Origin: an uncultured Blautia sp.
GTDB lineage: Bacteria; Bacillota; Clostridia; Lachnospirales; Lachnospiraceae
Direction: 5' to 3'
NCBI GenBank assembly: GCA_934378195.1
Contig: CAKRPO010000050.1
Location: 1-16,891 of the forward strand
DNA length: 16,891 nt
Shown here: positions 8,833 through 15,121 of the stretch, in pieces
Layout: every line of letters starts with the position of its first letter
Numbering within the stretch: the stretch's first letter is position 1
Position numbers and translations under genes: made by a program
Notes under the pieces: generated by a model
Databases searched by the model: none
What the model saw: only the letters and a program-made list of their open reading frames with translations
What the model was told of the DNA's origin: nothing

Positions 8833-8838
8833 TATAAT
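8833..8838 (+). promoter_or_regulatory. Possible -10 element for the sugar kinase gene
   Basis: TATAAT lies 55 bp before the kinase ATG. The -35 is poor (TTAGGG at 8808, 19-bp spacing), so this is a tentative promoter. Confidence 0.4.
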
Positions 8839-8893
8839 TGAGTCAGAAATCGGTGTTTTTTATGGAAAACTACAGAAAAGGGTGGAATAAGCT

Positions 8894-10207
8894 ATGAAGG
8901 TTATGGGGATTGATATCGGCACAACAACAGTCAGTGTTGTGATGGTAGATGCAGAAACAGGAAATCTGCTTGCGAGAGAGACAGTGGAGCACAGATCTTT
9001 TCTGCCGGGCAGACCGGAACAGAAGATACAGGATCCGGAGCGGATTTATGAGATTGTCCTTGAACTCCTTACGAAGATGCAGAAGGAGAATGGTTTACCG
9101 GATGGAATTGGATTTACGGGTCAGATGCATGGGATGCTGTATGTGGATGCTTCTGGAAGAGCGATGAGTCCGCTTTATACCTGGCAGGACGGAAGTGGTG
9201 AGATTCCACTGGAAGACGGCAGAACCTGTGTGGAAATTTTGCAGGGAGTAGGTGCGGCAGCGTCTGGCTATGGTGTAGTGACACATTTTTATCTTCAGAA
9301 AGAGGGGAAGATCCCGAAAGAAGCTGTAAAGATGACAACGATCAGTGATTATATTGCCATGCGCCTGTGTGGAAATACTGTTCCTGTTATAGGACTGGAC
9401 ATGGCAGCAAGCTGGGGATGCTTTGATCTGGAAAAACAGGAATTTCTGTATGAAGCTCTGGAGAAGACTGGTGTAAATACTTCTTATCTGCCGGAAGTCA
9501 GGAAGGGACATTTTCTGATCGGAAAGACCGGAGATGGAGTACCGGTGATGGGATCGATTGGTGACAATCAGGCGAGTCTGTTTGGCTCAGTCAGGGATCT
9601 GCAGAATACAGTTCTTCTGAATGTAGGAACCGGAAGCCAGATTTCTTTTGTGACGGAAGAGTTTGTGAAATGCGGTGGCAGTGTAGAACTTCGCCCGTGT
9701 ACCGAAAGTAGCTATATTCTTGTAGGAGCTTCTTTGTGCGGAGGCCGTGCGTATGCGATGCTGGAGCAATTTTACAGAGAGGCAGCAGGAACTGAAGAAA
9801 GAATGTATTCCCGAATGCAGAAACAGGCCGAAGAATTCATTGAAAAATATGGAAAAGAAGCCGCATGGAAAGTGGATACAGCGTTTTCCGGGACAAGAAG
9901 TGATCCATTACGCCGTGGAATGATCACAGAAATCGGGGTAGAAAATTTCCATCCGGGTGCGTTGACGGTCGGTGTGATCAGTGGAATCCTGGGTGAACTG
10001 CATGAGCAGTACGAACAGATGTGCCAGCTTACCGGCAAAAAAGCCACCTGTCTTGTTGGCTCCGGAAATGGAATTCGTCGGAATCCACTGATGAGGAAAC
10101 TGGCAGAGGAAATGTTTGGAATGCCGATGGATGTTCCTGCATATGAAGAAGAGGCGGCATATGGAGCGGCACTCTGTGCGGGGAAGGCAGTAGTTGAGCA
10201 GCAGTAA
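8894..10207 (+). CDS. FGGY-family carbohydrate kinase (sedoheptulokinase-like)
   Basis: 437-aa cytoplasmic sugar kinase of the FGGY family. The N-terminal phosphate-1 loop is GIDIGTTTVSV (residues 5-15), followed by GIGFTGQMHGMLY and TWQDGSG. The second nucleotide-binding lobe has MGSIGDNQASLFG, with D224 as the likely catalytic base, and LLNVGTGSQISFV; the C-terminal part has CLVGSGNGIRRNPLMRKLAEE and AYGAAL. The GQMHG block and short length resemble sedoheptulokinase more than xylulokinase or glycerol kinase, but the sugar cannot be fixed. ATG 8894 follows AAAAGGGTGG at 8876-8885. No sugar transporter or isomerase is adjacent, so it looks like a single-gene unit. Confidence 0.85.
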   Translation: MKVMGIDIGTTTVSVVMVDAETGNLLARETVEHRSFLPGRPEQKIQDPERIYEIVLELLTKMQKENGLPDGIGFTGQMHGMLYVDASGRAMSPLYTWQDGSGEIPLEDGRTCVEILQGVGAAASGYGVVTHFYLQKEGKIPKEAVKMTTISDYIAMRLCGNTVPVIGLDMAASWGCFDLEKQEFLYEALEKTGVNTSYLPEVRKGHFLIGKTGDGVPVMGSIGDNQASLFGSVRDLQNTVLLNVGTGSQISFVTEEFVKCGGSVELRPCTESSYILVGASLCGGRAYAMLEQFYREAAGTEERMYSRMQKQAEEFIEKYGKEAAWKVDTAFSGTRSDPLRRGMITEIGVENFHPGALTVGVISGILGELHEQYEQMCQLTGKKATCLVGSGNGIRRNPLMRKLAEEMFGMPMDVPAYEEEAAYGAALCAGKAVVEQQ

Positions 10208-10211
10208 ATAG

Positions 10212-10331
10212 GAGTCTCTGGATGTTCGCCTTGAATTGAAGTATAACTATATCCTCCAGGATGATCCGGAAGAGGATCACTATAATGCTGATACGGTTGT
10301 AACATTAAAAGATTTTTCCATATTTCTATGA
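10212..10331 (+). pseudogene. Possible coding relic between the kinase gene and its terminator
   Basis: Directly after the kinase stop, an open frame without a start codon reads ESLDVRLELKYN, then YILQDDPEEDHYN, then ADTVVTLKDFSIFL before a stop. Its acidic, mixed composition looks like real protein rather than noise. Another frame at 10334-10363 continues as TLAEMFENVE and then stops. This could be the 3' remnant of a broken gene. No family is recognised. The 328-bp gene-free stretch 10208-10535 holds only this, a terminator and the repeat/promoter region described separately. Confidence 0.3.
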
Positions 10332-10375
10332 CATTGGCAGAGATGTTTGAGAATGTAGAATGAACAGTATGAAAG

Positions 10376-10403
10376 CCCCCGGGAGTTAATCCTGGGGGTT
10401 TTT
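10376..10403 (+). terminator. Rho-independent terminator
   Basis: Stem CCCCCGGGA / TCCTGGGGG (9 bp with one G-T pair), loop GTTAA, followed by TTTTT. It closes the kinase transcript and isolates the ATPase gene downstream. Confidence 0.9.
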
Positions 10404-10436
10404 CTGATTCATAAACTCGGACTCATAAATTCAATA

Positions 10437-10509
10437 AAAACGTGAATTATCACAAAATATACGCTCATAAAACGTGAAAAACAGGTTGACATATACTCAT
10501 AAAACGTGA
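10437..10509 (+). repeat. Direct repeats with exact 32-bp period over the ATPase promoter
   Basis: AAAACGTGA occurs at 10437-10445, 10469-10477 and 10501-10509, each exactly 32 bp apart (about three helical turns). The last two sit in a longer identical 14-mer, CTCATAAAACGTGA, at 10464-10477 and 10496-10509. Degenerate half copies (TTCATAAA at 10408, CTCATAAA at 10422) precede them. The last copy lies immediately downstream of a consensus -35, so this looks like an operator array for a repressor or for autoregulation. Confidence 0.85.
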
Positions 10510-10513
10510 TAGC
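10486..10513 (+). promoter_or_regulatory. Promoter of the AAA_14/DUF4143 gene, overlapped by the repeats
   Basis: TTGACA at 10486-10491 is a perfect -35. The -10 is poor (GATAGC at 10508, 16-bp spacing) and one repeat copy fills the spacer. Transcription would start near 10520, giving a very short leader before ATG 10536. Confidence 0.5.
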
Positions 10514-10535
10514 CTTGAGAAAAGGAGGTGACTCT

Positions 10536-11879
10536 ATGTATTTAAAAAGAAAAATAGATGAGTATCTGCTGGAGTGGAAAAAAAATGAAGAAAGGCTTCC
10601 GTTAATTATAAAAGGTGCAAGACAGATTGGAAAAACGGAATCTATTAATCATTTTGCAGAACAAAATTATAGTAATATTGTAAGCATTAATTTTGTTCTG
10701 GAGCCTAAATATAAAACGATATTGAGCGACGGATATGCTGTCGAAGATATTATAAAAAATATTTCCATGATTGATACATCAAAGAAATTTATTGCAGATG
10801 ACACACTGATTATCTTTGATGAATTACAGGAGTTTCCAGATATTGCAACTGCGCTTAAGTCATTTAAACTAGACGGAAGATTTGATGTTATATGCAGCGG
10901 TTCTTTGCTTGGAATTAATTACAGAAAAATCCATAGTAACAGCGTGGGGTATAAAACAGATTATGAAATGTTTTCGATGGATTTTGAAGAATTTCTGTGG
11001 GCGAAAGGATATTCAGAGATGCATATTGAAGATATACTGAAACATATGCAGACAGGAACTCCATTTTCAGAAACAGAATTATCAGTTTACAAGAAATTAT
11101 TTCTGGAATATTGTGTACTCGGTGGAATGCCTGCAGTAGTGAAAGTATATATTGAAAAAAATATTTTTACTGATACGTTGGAAATTCAGCGGCAGATACA
11201 GATGGATTATGAAGAAGATATCAGAAAATACGCCGAAGGTCTGGATCAGACTAAAATCGTAAGTGTCTATCGGAACGTACCTGTACAGCTTGCAAAAGAA
11301 AATAAAAAATTTCAATTGAGTAAAATAGACAAAAAAGCCAGAAGTCGAGAATATATGGGATGTATAACATGGCTTGAAGATGCAGGCGTGATTTCGGTAT
11401 GTTATTGTCTGCAATATCCAGAGCTTCCATTAAAGGGAAACTATGATGACACAAAATTTAAAATCTATTATCCGGATACAGGATTATTGATTGCTTCATT
11501 GGACGAAGAGGCACAAGAAGATCTTCGGGCGAATAAAAATCTTGGAGTATACAAAGGCGCTCTATATGAGAATTTTGTAGCAGAGGCATTTGTGAAGCAG
11601 GGACTTGGGCTGTATTATTATAAAAAAGAAAATGCTACTTTGGAAGAAGATTTCTTTGTAAGAACAAAGGATGAATTGGTCCCAGTAGAAGTGAAGGCAA
11701 ACAGAAACCGTTCTAAGTCATTGAGACAATTGATATCCAGTGATTCTTATAGCGATATCCATTGGGGAATAAAACTTGCAGATAGTAATGTGGGAATAGA
11801 AGACGGAATTTATACATTTCCATATTTCTGTACATTTCTATTAAAACGATATCTCAGGGAAAAAAAGAACATGGAATAA
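10536..11879 (+). CDS. AAA_14 ATPase with C-terminal DUF4143 nuclease-like domain
   Basis: 447-aa stand-alone ATPase of the AAA_14 plus DUF4143 family, widespread and multicopy in gut anaerobes, with no settled role. The N-terminal domain has Walker A GARQIGKT (27-34), Walker B TLIIFDELQEFP with D95/E96, and sensor-like VICSGSLLG. The middle has the family block FSMDFEEFLWAKGYSE and EYCVLGGMPAVVKVYIE. The C-terminal part has YYPDTGLLIA, GALYENFVAEAF and then EEDFFV...VPVEVKAN, with D372 and E385-x-K387 matching a PD-(D/E)xK-like core. ATG 10536 follows the near-perfect site AAAGGAGGTGA (10521-10531); the in-frame GTG at 10506 falls inside a repeat and lacks a ribosome site. The gene is noticeably A/T-rich compared with the upstream operons, which suggests an accessory origin. 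Confidence 0.92.
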   Translation: MYLKRKIDEYLLEWKKNEERLPLIIKGARQIGKTESINHFAEQNYSNIVSINFVLEPKYKTILSDGYAVEDIIKNISMIDTSKKFIADDTLIIFDELQEFPDIATALKSFKLDGRFDVICSGSLLGINYRKIHSNSVGYKTDYEMFSMDFEEFLWAKGYSEMHIEDILKHMQTGTPFSETELSVYKKLFLEYCVLGGMPAVVKVYIEKNIFTDTLEIQRQIQMDYEEDIRKYAEGLDQTKIVSVYRNVPVQLAKENKKFQLSKIDKKARSREYMGCITWLEDAGVISVCYCLQYPELPLKGNYDDTKFKIYYPDTGLLIASLDEEAQEDLRANKNLGVYKGALYENFVAEAFVKQGLGLYYYKKENATLEEDFFVRTKDELVPVEVKANRNRSKSLRQLISSDSYSDIHWGIKLADSNVGIEDGIYTFPYFCTFLLKRYLREKKNME

Positions 11880-11919
11880 CAGTAGAAGATGTTTGAGCAT
11901 ATTAAACACATGGTAATAA

Positions 11920-11945
11920 TGCCTAAAAACATAAGGCACTTTTTT
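11920..11945 (+). terminator. Weak terminator after the ATPase gene
   Basis: TGCCT (11920-11924) pairs with AGGCA (11934-11938) around a 9-nt loop and is followed by C and TTTTTT. The stem is short but the T run is good. Confidence 0.6.
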
Positions 11946-11958
11946 AGTAAAAACTGCT

Positions 11959-11987
11959 TTTGAAACCAGGGTAAAATAGTTTTATAA
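11959..11987 (+). promoter_or_regulatory. Near-consensus promoter of the small-protein/CarD pair
   Basis: TTGAAA (-35, 11959-11964), exactly 17-bp spacer, TATAAT (-10, 11982-11987). Predicted start is near 11994, just before the hairpin at 11998. The segment TTTTGAAACCAGG here resembles TTTTGAAAAACAGG in the promoter region at 12854. Confidence 0.85.
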
Positions 11988-11997
11988 TAATCATAAC

Positions 11998-12046
11998 GGC
12001 GAGTAGCGTAATCATGCAGCAAAGCAAAAAATACGTTACTCGCTTT
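11998..12046 (+). promoter_or_regulatory. Promoter-proximal leader hairpin, possible attenuator
   Basis: GCGAGTAGCGTA (11998-12009) pairs with TACGTTACTCGC (12031-12042): 12 bp with one G-U pair, 21-nt loop, then TTTTA. It sits at the predicted 5' end of the transcript, 33 bp before the small gene. The T run is short, so it may act as an attenuator or 5' stabiliser. Its GAGTAGC / TACTCG arms and the ATGC in the loop recur in the leader element at 12878-12923, but its loop lacks the TCCAG core. Confidence 0.7.
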
Positions 12047-12075
12047 TATAAAATTAATTCCAGGAGGAAGAGCAT

Positions 12076-12297
12076 ATGCATGAGTATGAAATTTTTATTG
12101 AGGATATAAATCCATGTGGAGGAGAACAATACAGTAAAAAAACACTGATCGAGGCAGAGGCAGCCAGCCCGGAGGCTTATGTAAAAGAAAATGGAAGATT
12201 CCCAATCCTGGAAACTACATCTAACGAGAATGGAGACGTTGTAATCATAACAGGAGATAATAACGGCTCTTTTGTACGTTATACTTTTACGGAATAA
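12076..12297 (+). CDS. Small hypothetical protein, 73 aa
   Basis: Not recognised. The protein begins MHEYEIFIEDINPCGGEQYS and is soluble and acidic, with one Cys and no membrane segment or signal peptide. The middle (EAASPEAYVKENG) looks helical and the end (DVVIITGDNNGSFVRYTFTE) beta-rich, so a small alpha/beta fold is likely. AGGAGG at 12061-12066 gives 9-bp spacing to the ATG, a strong initiation signal that supports a real gene. It lies 28 bp before the CarD-like gene and probably shares its transcript from the promoter at 11959. A link to CarD function is only inference from position. Confidence 0.75.
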   Translation: MHEYEIFIEDINPCGGEQYSKKTLIEAEAASPEAYVKENGRFPILETTSNENGDVVIITGDNNGSFVRYTFTE

Positions 12298-12325
12298 AAG
12301 TGCCGGTCAGTAAGGAGCGAGTTTT

Positions 12326-12838
12326 GTGAAATATGAAATTGGAGATCTTGTCAGTAAACCAGTTACAGGCATCTGTAAAATAGAAGATATTTTATACTTG
12401 AATCTGACGGATGAAAAAAATAATAAATTGTATTATTTGATAAAGCCAATAGAAGATGAAAAGGATAAAATATATGTTCCGGTTTCAAACTCAGATTCAA
12501 GATTGAGATTATGCCTGACAAAAGAAGAAGCGTGGAATCTGATCAAACGAATTCCAGAAATTCCGACAGCATGGGTAAACAATGAAAAACTGAGGGAACA
12601 AAATTATAAAGAAGCAGTAAAAGCGAATGATCCTGAAGCATTAGTTGCTATTATAAAAATGATTTATCAGCGAAAACAAAAAAGGCTTGCACAGGGAAAA
12701 AAGTGTACCGCTACGGATAACAGGTATTTCCAGATAGCAGAAAATCTGCTATATATGGAACTGGGGATTGCTCTTGGAAAACCAAAACAGGATGTATGTC
12801 AAACGATTATTGATTACATTGCGAACAACTGTCAATAA
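12326..12838 (+). CDS. CarD/CdnL-family transcriptional regulator-like protein
   Basis: 170-aa protein resembling CarD_CdnL_TRCF-type regulators, which bind the RNA polymerase beta subunit through an N-terminal Tudor-like domain. The N-terminus reads YEIGDLVSKPVTGICKIEDI, then YYLIKP, KIYVPVSNSDSRLRLCLT, matching the family pattern (GD-V-P--G---I, YYL, VPV, LR). The C-terminal half (AWVNNEKLRE, ANDPEALVAIIKMIYQRK, YFQIAENLLYMELGIAL) is helical, as in CarD. The start is GTG 12326, with AAGGAG at 12312-12317, 8 bp upstream; no better in-frame ATG exists. It lacks an obvious terminator; the next promoter starts 10 bp after its stop. Its divergence from housekeeping CarD and its AT-rich codons suggest a specialised copy. 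Confidence 0.72.
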   Translation: MKYEIGDLVSKPVTGICKIEDILYLNLTDEKNNKLYYLIKPIEDEKDKIYVPVSNSDSRLRLCLTKEEAWNLIKRIPEIPTAWVNNEKLREQNYKEAVKANDPEALVAIIKMIYQRKQKRLAQGKKCTATDNRYFQIAENLLYMELGIALGKPKQDVCQTIIDYIANNCQ

Positions 12839-12847
12839 AATTTTTAT

Positions 12848-12876
12848 TTGACTTTTTGAAAAACAGGAAATATAAT
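12848..12876 (+). promoter_or_regulatory. Near-consensus promoter of the MATE leader RNA
   Basis: TTGACT (-35, 12848-12853), 17-bp spacer, TATAAT (-10, 12871-12876). Predicted start is about 12881-12883, on the conserved GTAGC of the first RNA element. No comparable promoter is visible before the second element (only TATATT at 12941 with a poor -35), so this promoter probably drives both elements and the exporter. Confidence 0.85.
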
Positions 12877-12877
12877 T

Positions 12878-12923
12878 CGAGTAGCAAGTATGCGTAAATC
12901 CAGTTTACCAGCTACTCGTTTTT
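12878..12923 (+). ncRNA. First of two tandem structured leader RNAs (candidate guanidine-IV-like riboswitch with terminator)
   Basis: Outer stem CGAGTAGC (12878-12885) / GCTACTCG (12911-12918), then TTTTT: an intrinsic terminator. Inner hairpin GTAAA (12894-12898), loop TCCAG (12899-12903), TTTAC (12904-12908). The conserved core GCGTAAATCCAGTTTA spans 12892-12907 and GTAGC spans 12881-12885. With the strong promoter directly upstream, it would also yield a free RNA of about 45 nt when terminated. The riboswitch class is inferred from the MATE gene downstream. Confidence 0.6.
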
Positions 12924-12956
12924 GTTTTGCTAAAAAATATTATATTCGTCATGAAA

Positions 12957-13014
12957 AAAGTGTGTAGCCTGTCAGCGTAAGTCCAGCTTATAAGACAGGA
13001 TGCGCACTTTTTTT
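12957..13014 (+). ncRNA. Second tandem structured leader RNA before the MATE gene (candidate guanidine-IV/mepA-motif riboswitch)
   Basis: Nearly continuous outer stem: AGTGTG (12959-12964) with CGCACT (13003-13008), then CCTGTC (12968-12973) with GACAGG (12994-12999), followed by TTTTTTT, a strong terminator 28 bp before the MATE ATG. Inner hairpin GTAAG (12977-12981), loop TCCAG, CTTAT (12987-12991). The core GCGTAAGTCCAGCTTA (12975-12990) matches the first element in 14 of 16 bases, and GTAGC (12964-12968) keeps the same 11-nt offset. Guanidine-IV riboswitches are known as transcriptional ON switches upstream of mepA-type MATE genes in Clostridia; membership here is inferred from context and terminator overlap. 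Confidence 0.6.
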
Positions 13015-13041
13015 GTACAAAAAGAGAGGAGTTAAAACAAA

Positions 13042-14409
13042 ATGGCGGAAAGTAACAAGATGAAAGATATGCCGGTGAATAAGCTGATGATCCAGATGGG
13101 AATCCCAATGATCTTATCCATGGCATTGCAGGCGGTCTATAACATTGTAGACAGTGCATTTGTAGGAAATATGAGAGTGGGCAGTGAAGCGGCATTAAAT
13201 GCTTTGACACTGGTATTTCCGGTTCAGATGCTTATGGTGGCAGTTGGGATTGGAACCGGTGTCGGAACGAACGCACTTCTTGCAAGGACACTTGGACAGG
13301 GAAACAGTAAAAAAGCAGCAAAGGTAGCAGGAAACAGTCTGTTTCTGGGCGTGATCATTTATGTGGTCTGCTTATTGTTTGGTATCTTTGGAGTGAAAGC
13401 ATATATTTCATCACAGACAGTAGATACTGAAGTACTGGAGATGGGAGTCAGCTATCTGCGGATATGCTGTGTGATCTCTTTTGGTATTATCTTCTTTTCA
13501 TTATTTGAAAAATTACTCCAGGCAACAGGTCGTTCTCTTTATTCTACGATCGGTCAGGTAGTCGGTGCAGTTGTAAATATCATCCTTGATCCGATCATGA
13601 TCTATGGTATTGGTCCCTGTCCTGAAATGGGAGTGAAAGGTGCTGCTTACGCAACCGTAATTGGACAGGTAGCATCAGCAGTTTTATTATTCATTTTCCA
13701 TATGAAACTAAATAAGGAATTCGAGCATGGAGCAAAATATATGAAGCCGGATGGCGGAATCATCAAGGAAATCTATGCAATTGGACTTCCGGCAATTATT
13801 GCTCAGGCGCTGATGTCCATTATGGTTTATGTAATGAACCTGATCCTGAAATTCAATCCGTCAGCACAGACAGCATATGGTCTCTTCTATAAGGTGCAGC
13901 AGTTTGTTCTCTTCCTTGCATTTGGACTGAGAGATGCGATCACCCCGATCATTGCATTTGCTTATGGAATGAGAAGCAAAAAGAGAATCCAGGATGGAAT
14001 CAAATATGGTCTGATTTATACAATTGTATTAATGATCCTGGGAATTGCAATCACAGAGATTTTCCCTGGAGCATTTGCCACTCTGTTTAATGCGGGACAG
14101 TCAAGAGAATATTTTATCGGTGCGATGAGAGTGATCTCAGTAAGCTTCTTATTTGCCGGAATCAATGTTGCTTATCAGGGAATTTATCAGGCACTGGATG
14201 GTGGTATGGAGTCACTGGTTATTTCACTTTTGAGACAGCTTATTATCATCCTGCCACTGGCCGGAATCTTTTCTATATTTGTCAGAAATGGTCAGATGGG
14301 AGTTTCGCTGATCTGGTGGGCATTTCCGATCACTGAAATTATTTCATGTCTTGTAGGATATGTGTTCTTAAAGAAAATCAGAAAAAATAAAGTTAATGTT
14401 TTGAGTTGA
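13042..14409 (+). CDS. MATE-family multidrug/small-cation exporter, MepA-like
   Basis: 455-aa inner-membrane antiporter with about 12 transmembrane helices in two homologous halves. The N-terminus ([20 protein letters not shown], then [14 protein letters not shown]) is the hallmark MATE/MepA start, and the second half opens similarly ([21 protein letters not shown]). Internal blocks such as [19 protein letters not shown] and [19 protein letters not shown] are typical. The full length and lack of internal stops indicate a functional gene. ATG 13042 follows AGAGAGGAG (13023-13031). Expression should depend on the tandem terminator-type leader RNAs. If these are guanidine sensors, guanidine or related guanidinium compounds would be the natural substrate, which is inference. 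The next gene begins 13 bp after the stop, so the two form an operon. Confidence 0.93.
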   Translation: MAESNKMKDMPVNKLMIQMGIPMILSMALQAVYNIVDSAFVGNMRVGSEAALNALTLVFPVQMLMVAVGIGTGVGTNALLARTLGQGNSKKAAKVAGNSLFLGVIIYVVCLLFGIFGVKAYISSQTVDTEVLEMGVSYLRICCVISFGIIFFSLFEKLLQATGRSLYSTIGQVVGAVVNIILDPIMIYGIGPCPEMGVKGAAYATVIGQVASAVLLFIFHMKLNKEFEHGAKYMKPDGGIIKEIYAIGLPAIIAQALMSIMVYVMNLILKFNPSAQTAYGLFYKVQQFVLFLAFGLRDAITPIIAFAYGMRSKKRIQDGIKYGLIYTIVLMILGIAITEIFPGAFATLFNAGQSREYFIGAMRVISVSFLFAGINVAYQGIYQALDGGMESLVISLLRQLIIILPLAGIFSIFVRNGQMGVSLIWWAFPITEIISCLVGYVFLKKIRKNKVNVLS

Positions 14410-14422
14410 GGAGGAATCAGAG

Positions 14423-15016
14423 ATGGAAAAAAGAATCATTACGATCAGCAGAGAATTTGGAAGTGGTGGACGTTTTATCGGAGAAGAAGTCGCAAAGAAA
14501 CTGGGAATCGCTTATTATGATAAAAATATTATCAATGAGATTGCAGAAAAGTCCGGATTATCACCGGAATATATTCAGGAAAAAGCAGAATTATCTCCTA
14601 AAAAAGGTCTGTTTGCATATGCATTTGCCGGACGTGACATCACCGGGAAATCAGTAGAAGATATAGTATATGAGGCACAGAGAAAGGTCATTTTAGATCT
14701 GGCTGAGAAAGAACCCTGTGTGATCATTGGAAGAAATGCGGACTATATCCTGAAAGACCGTGATGATGTGCTGAATGTATTTATTCATGGAAACATGCCG
14801 GAAAAAATACAGCGTATCACTCGTTTATACAATGTAGAAGAGAAGGAAGCTGTCAAAATGATGGCAGATACCGATAAAAGACGTATGACAAATTATAACT
14901 TTTACACAGACCAGAAATGGGGAAAGGCCAGCAATTATACGTTGTGTCTGAACAGTTCGCAGCTGGGATATGACAGATGTGAGAAGATAATTATGGAATG
15001 TATTGGCATAAAATAG
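14423..15016 (+). CDS. Cytidylate kinase-like family protein
   Basis: 197-aa P-loop protein of the cytidylate-kinase-like (Cytidylate_kin2) family. The N-terminus MEKRIITISREFGSGGRFIG has the characteristic SREFGSGG loop (residues 9-16) in place of the usual P-loop of housekeeping CMP kinase, followed by GEEVAKKLGIAYYDKNII. A central CVIIGRNADYIL and the arginine-rich MADTDKRRMTNYNFYTDQKWG lid region follow. Family members are common in Firmicutes and their substrate is not established; it is not a replacement for cmk on this evidence. ATG 14423 follows GAGGAGGAA at 14408-14416 and the gene is cotranscribed with the MATE exporter. A terminator closes the unit right after it. Confidence 0.87.
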   Translation: MEKRIITISREFGSGGRFIGEEVAKKLGIAYYDKNIINEIAEKSGLSPEYIQEKAELSPKKGLFAYAFAGRDITGKSVEDIVYEAQRKVILDLAEKEPCVIIGRNADYILKDRDDVLNVFIHGNMPEKIQRITRLYNVEEKEAVKMMADTDKRRMTNYNFYTDQKWGKASNYTLCLNSSQLGYDRCEKIIMECIGIK

Positions 15017-15024
15017 ATATTGAC

Positions 15025-15069
15025 AAGGGATCATTTCATTCAAATTTACTGAGTGAAGGATCCCTTTTT
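15025..15069 (+). terminator. Rho-independent terminator of the MATE/kinase-like operon
   Basis: AAGGGATC (15025-15032) pairs with GATCCCTT (15059-15066), extended inward by TTCATTC with GAGTGAA, and followed by a T run (15065-15069). On the minus strand no T run follows, so it serves the plus-strand operon and not the converging MFS gene. Confidence 0.85.
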
Positions 15070-15121
15070 CTTTGAGAATGCGACCAGATAATGGAAAAAT
15101 GAAGAGTCGTTTTATATTTTT

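Noticed and set aside
10408..10509. CRISPR-like array suggested by the 32-bp period
   Set aside because: The repeats are only 9-14 bp, just three copies, and overlap a promoter; no cas genes are near. An operator array fits better.
12013..12108. Leader peptide ORF in the left hairpin (31 codons)
   Set aside because: No ribosome binding site; it overlaps the real small gene in another frame. The reading frame arises from the hairpin sequence.
10440..12840. Mobile element carrying the AT-rich ATPase/CarD stretch
   Set aside because: No transposase, integrase, terminal inverted repeats or target duplication could be seen; base composition alone is not enough.
12890..12967. 25-codon ORF through the first leader RNA
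   Set aside because: No ribosome site, and the base changes between the two elements preserve RNA pairing rather than codons.
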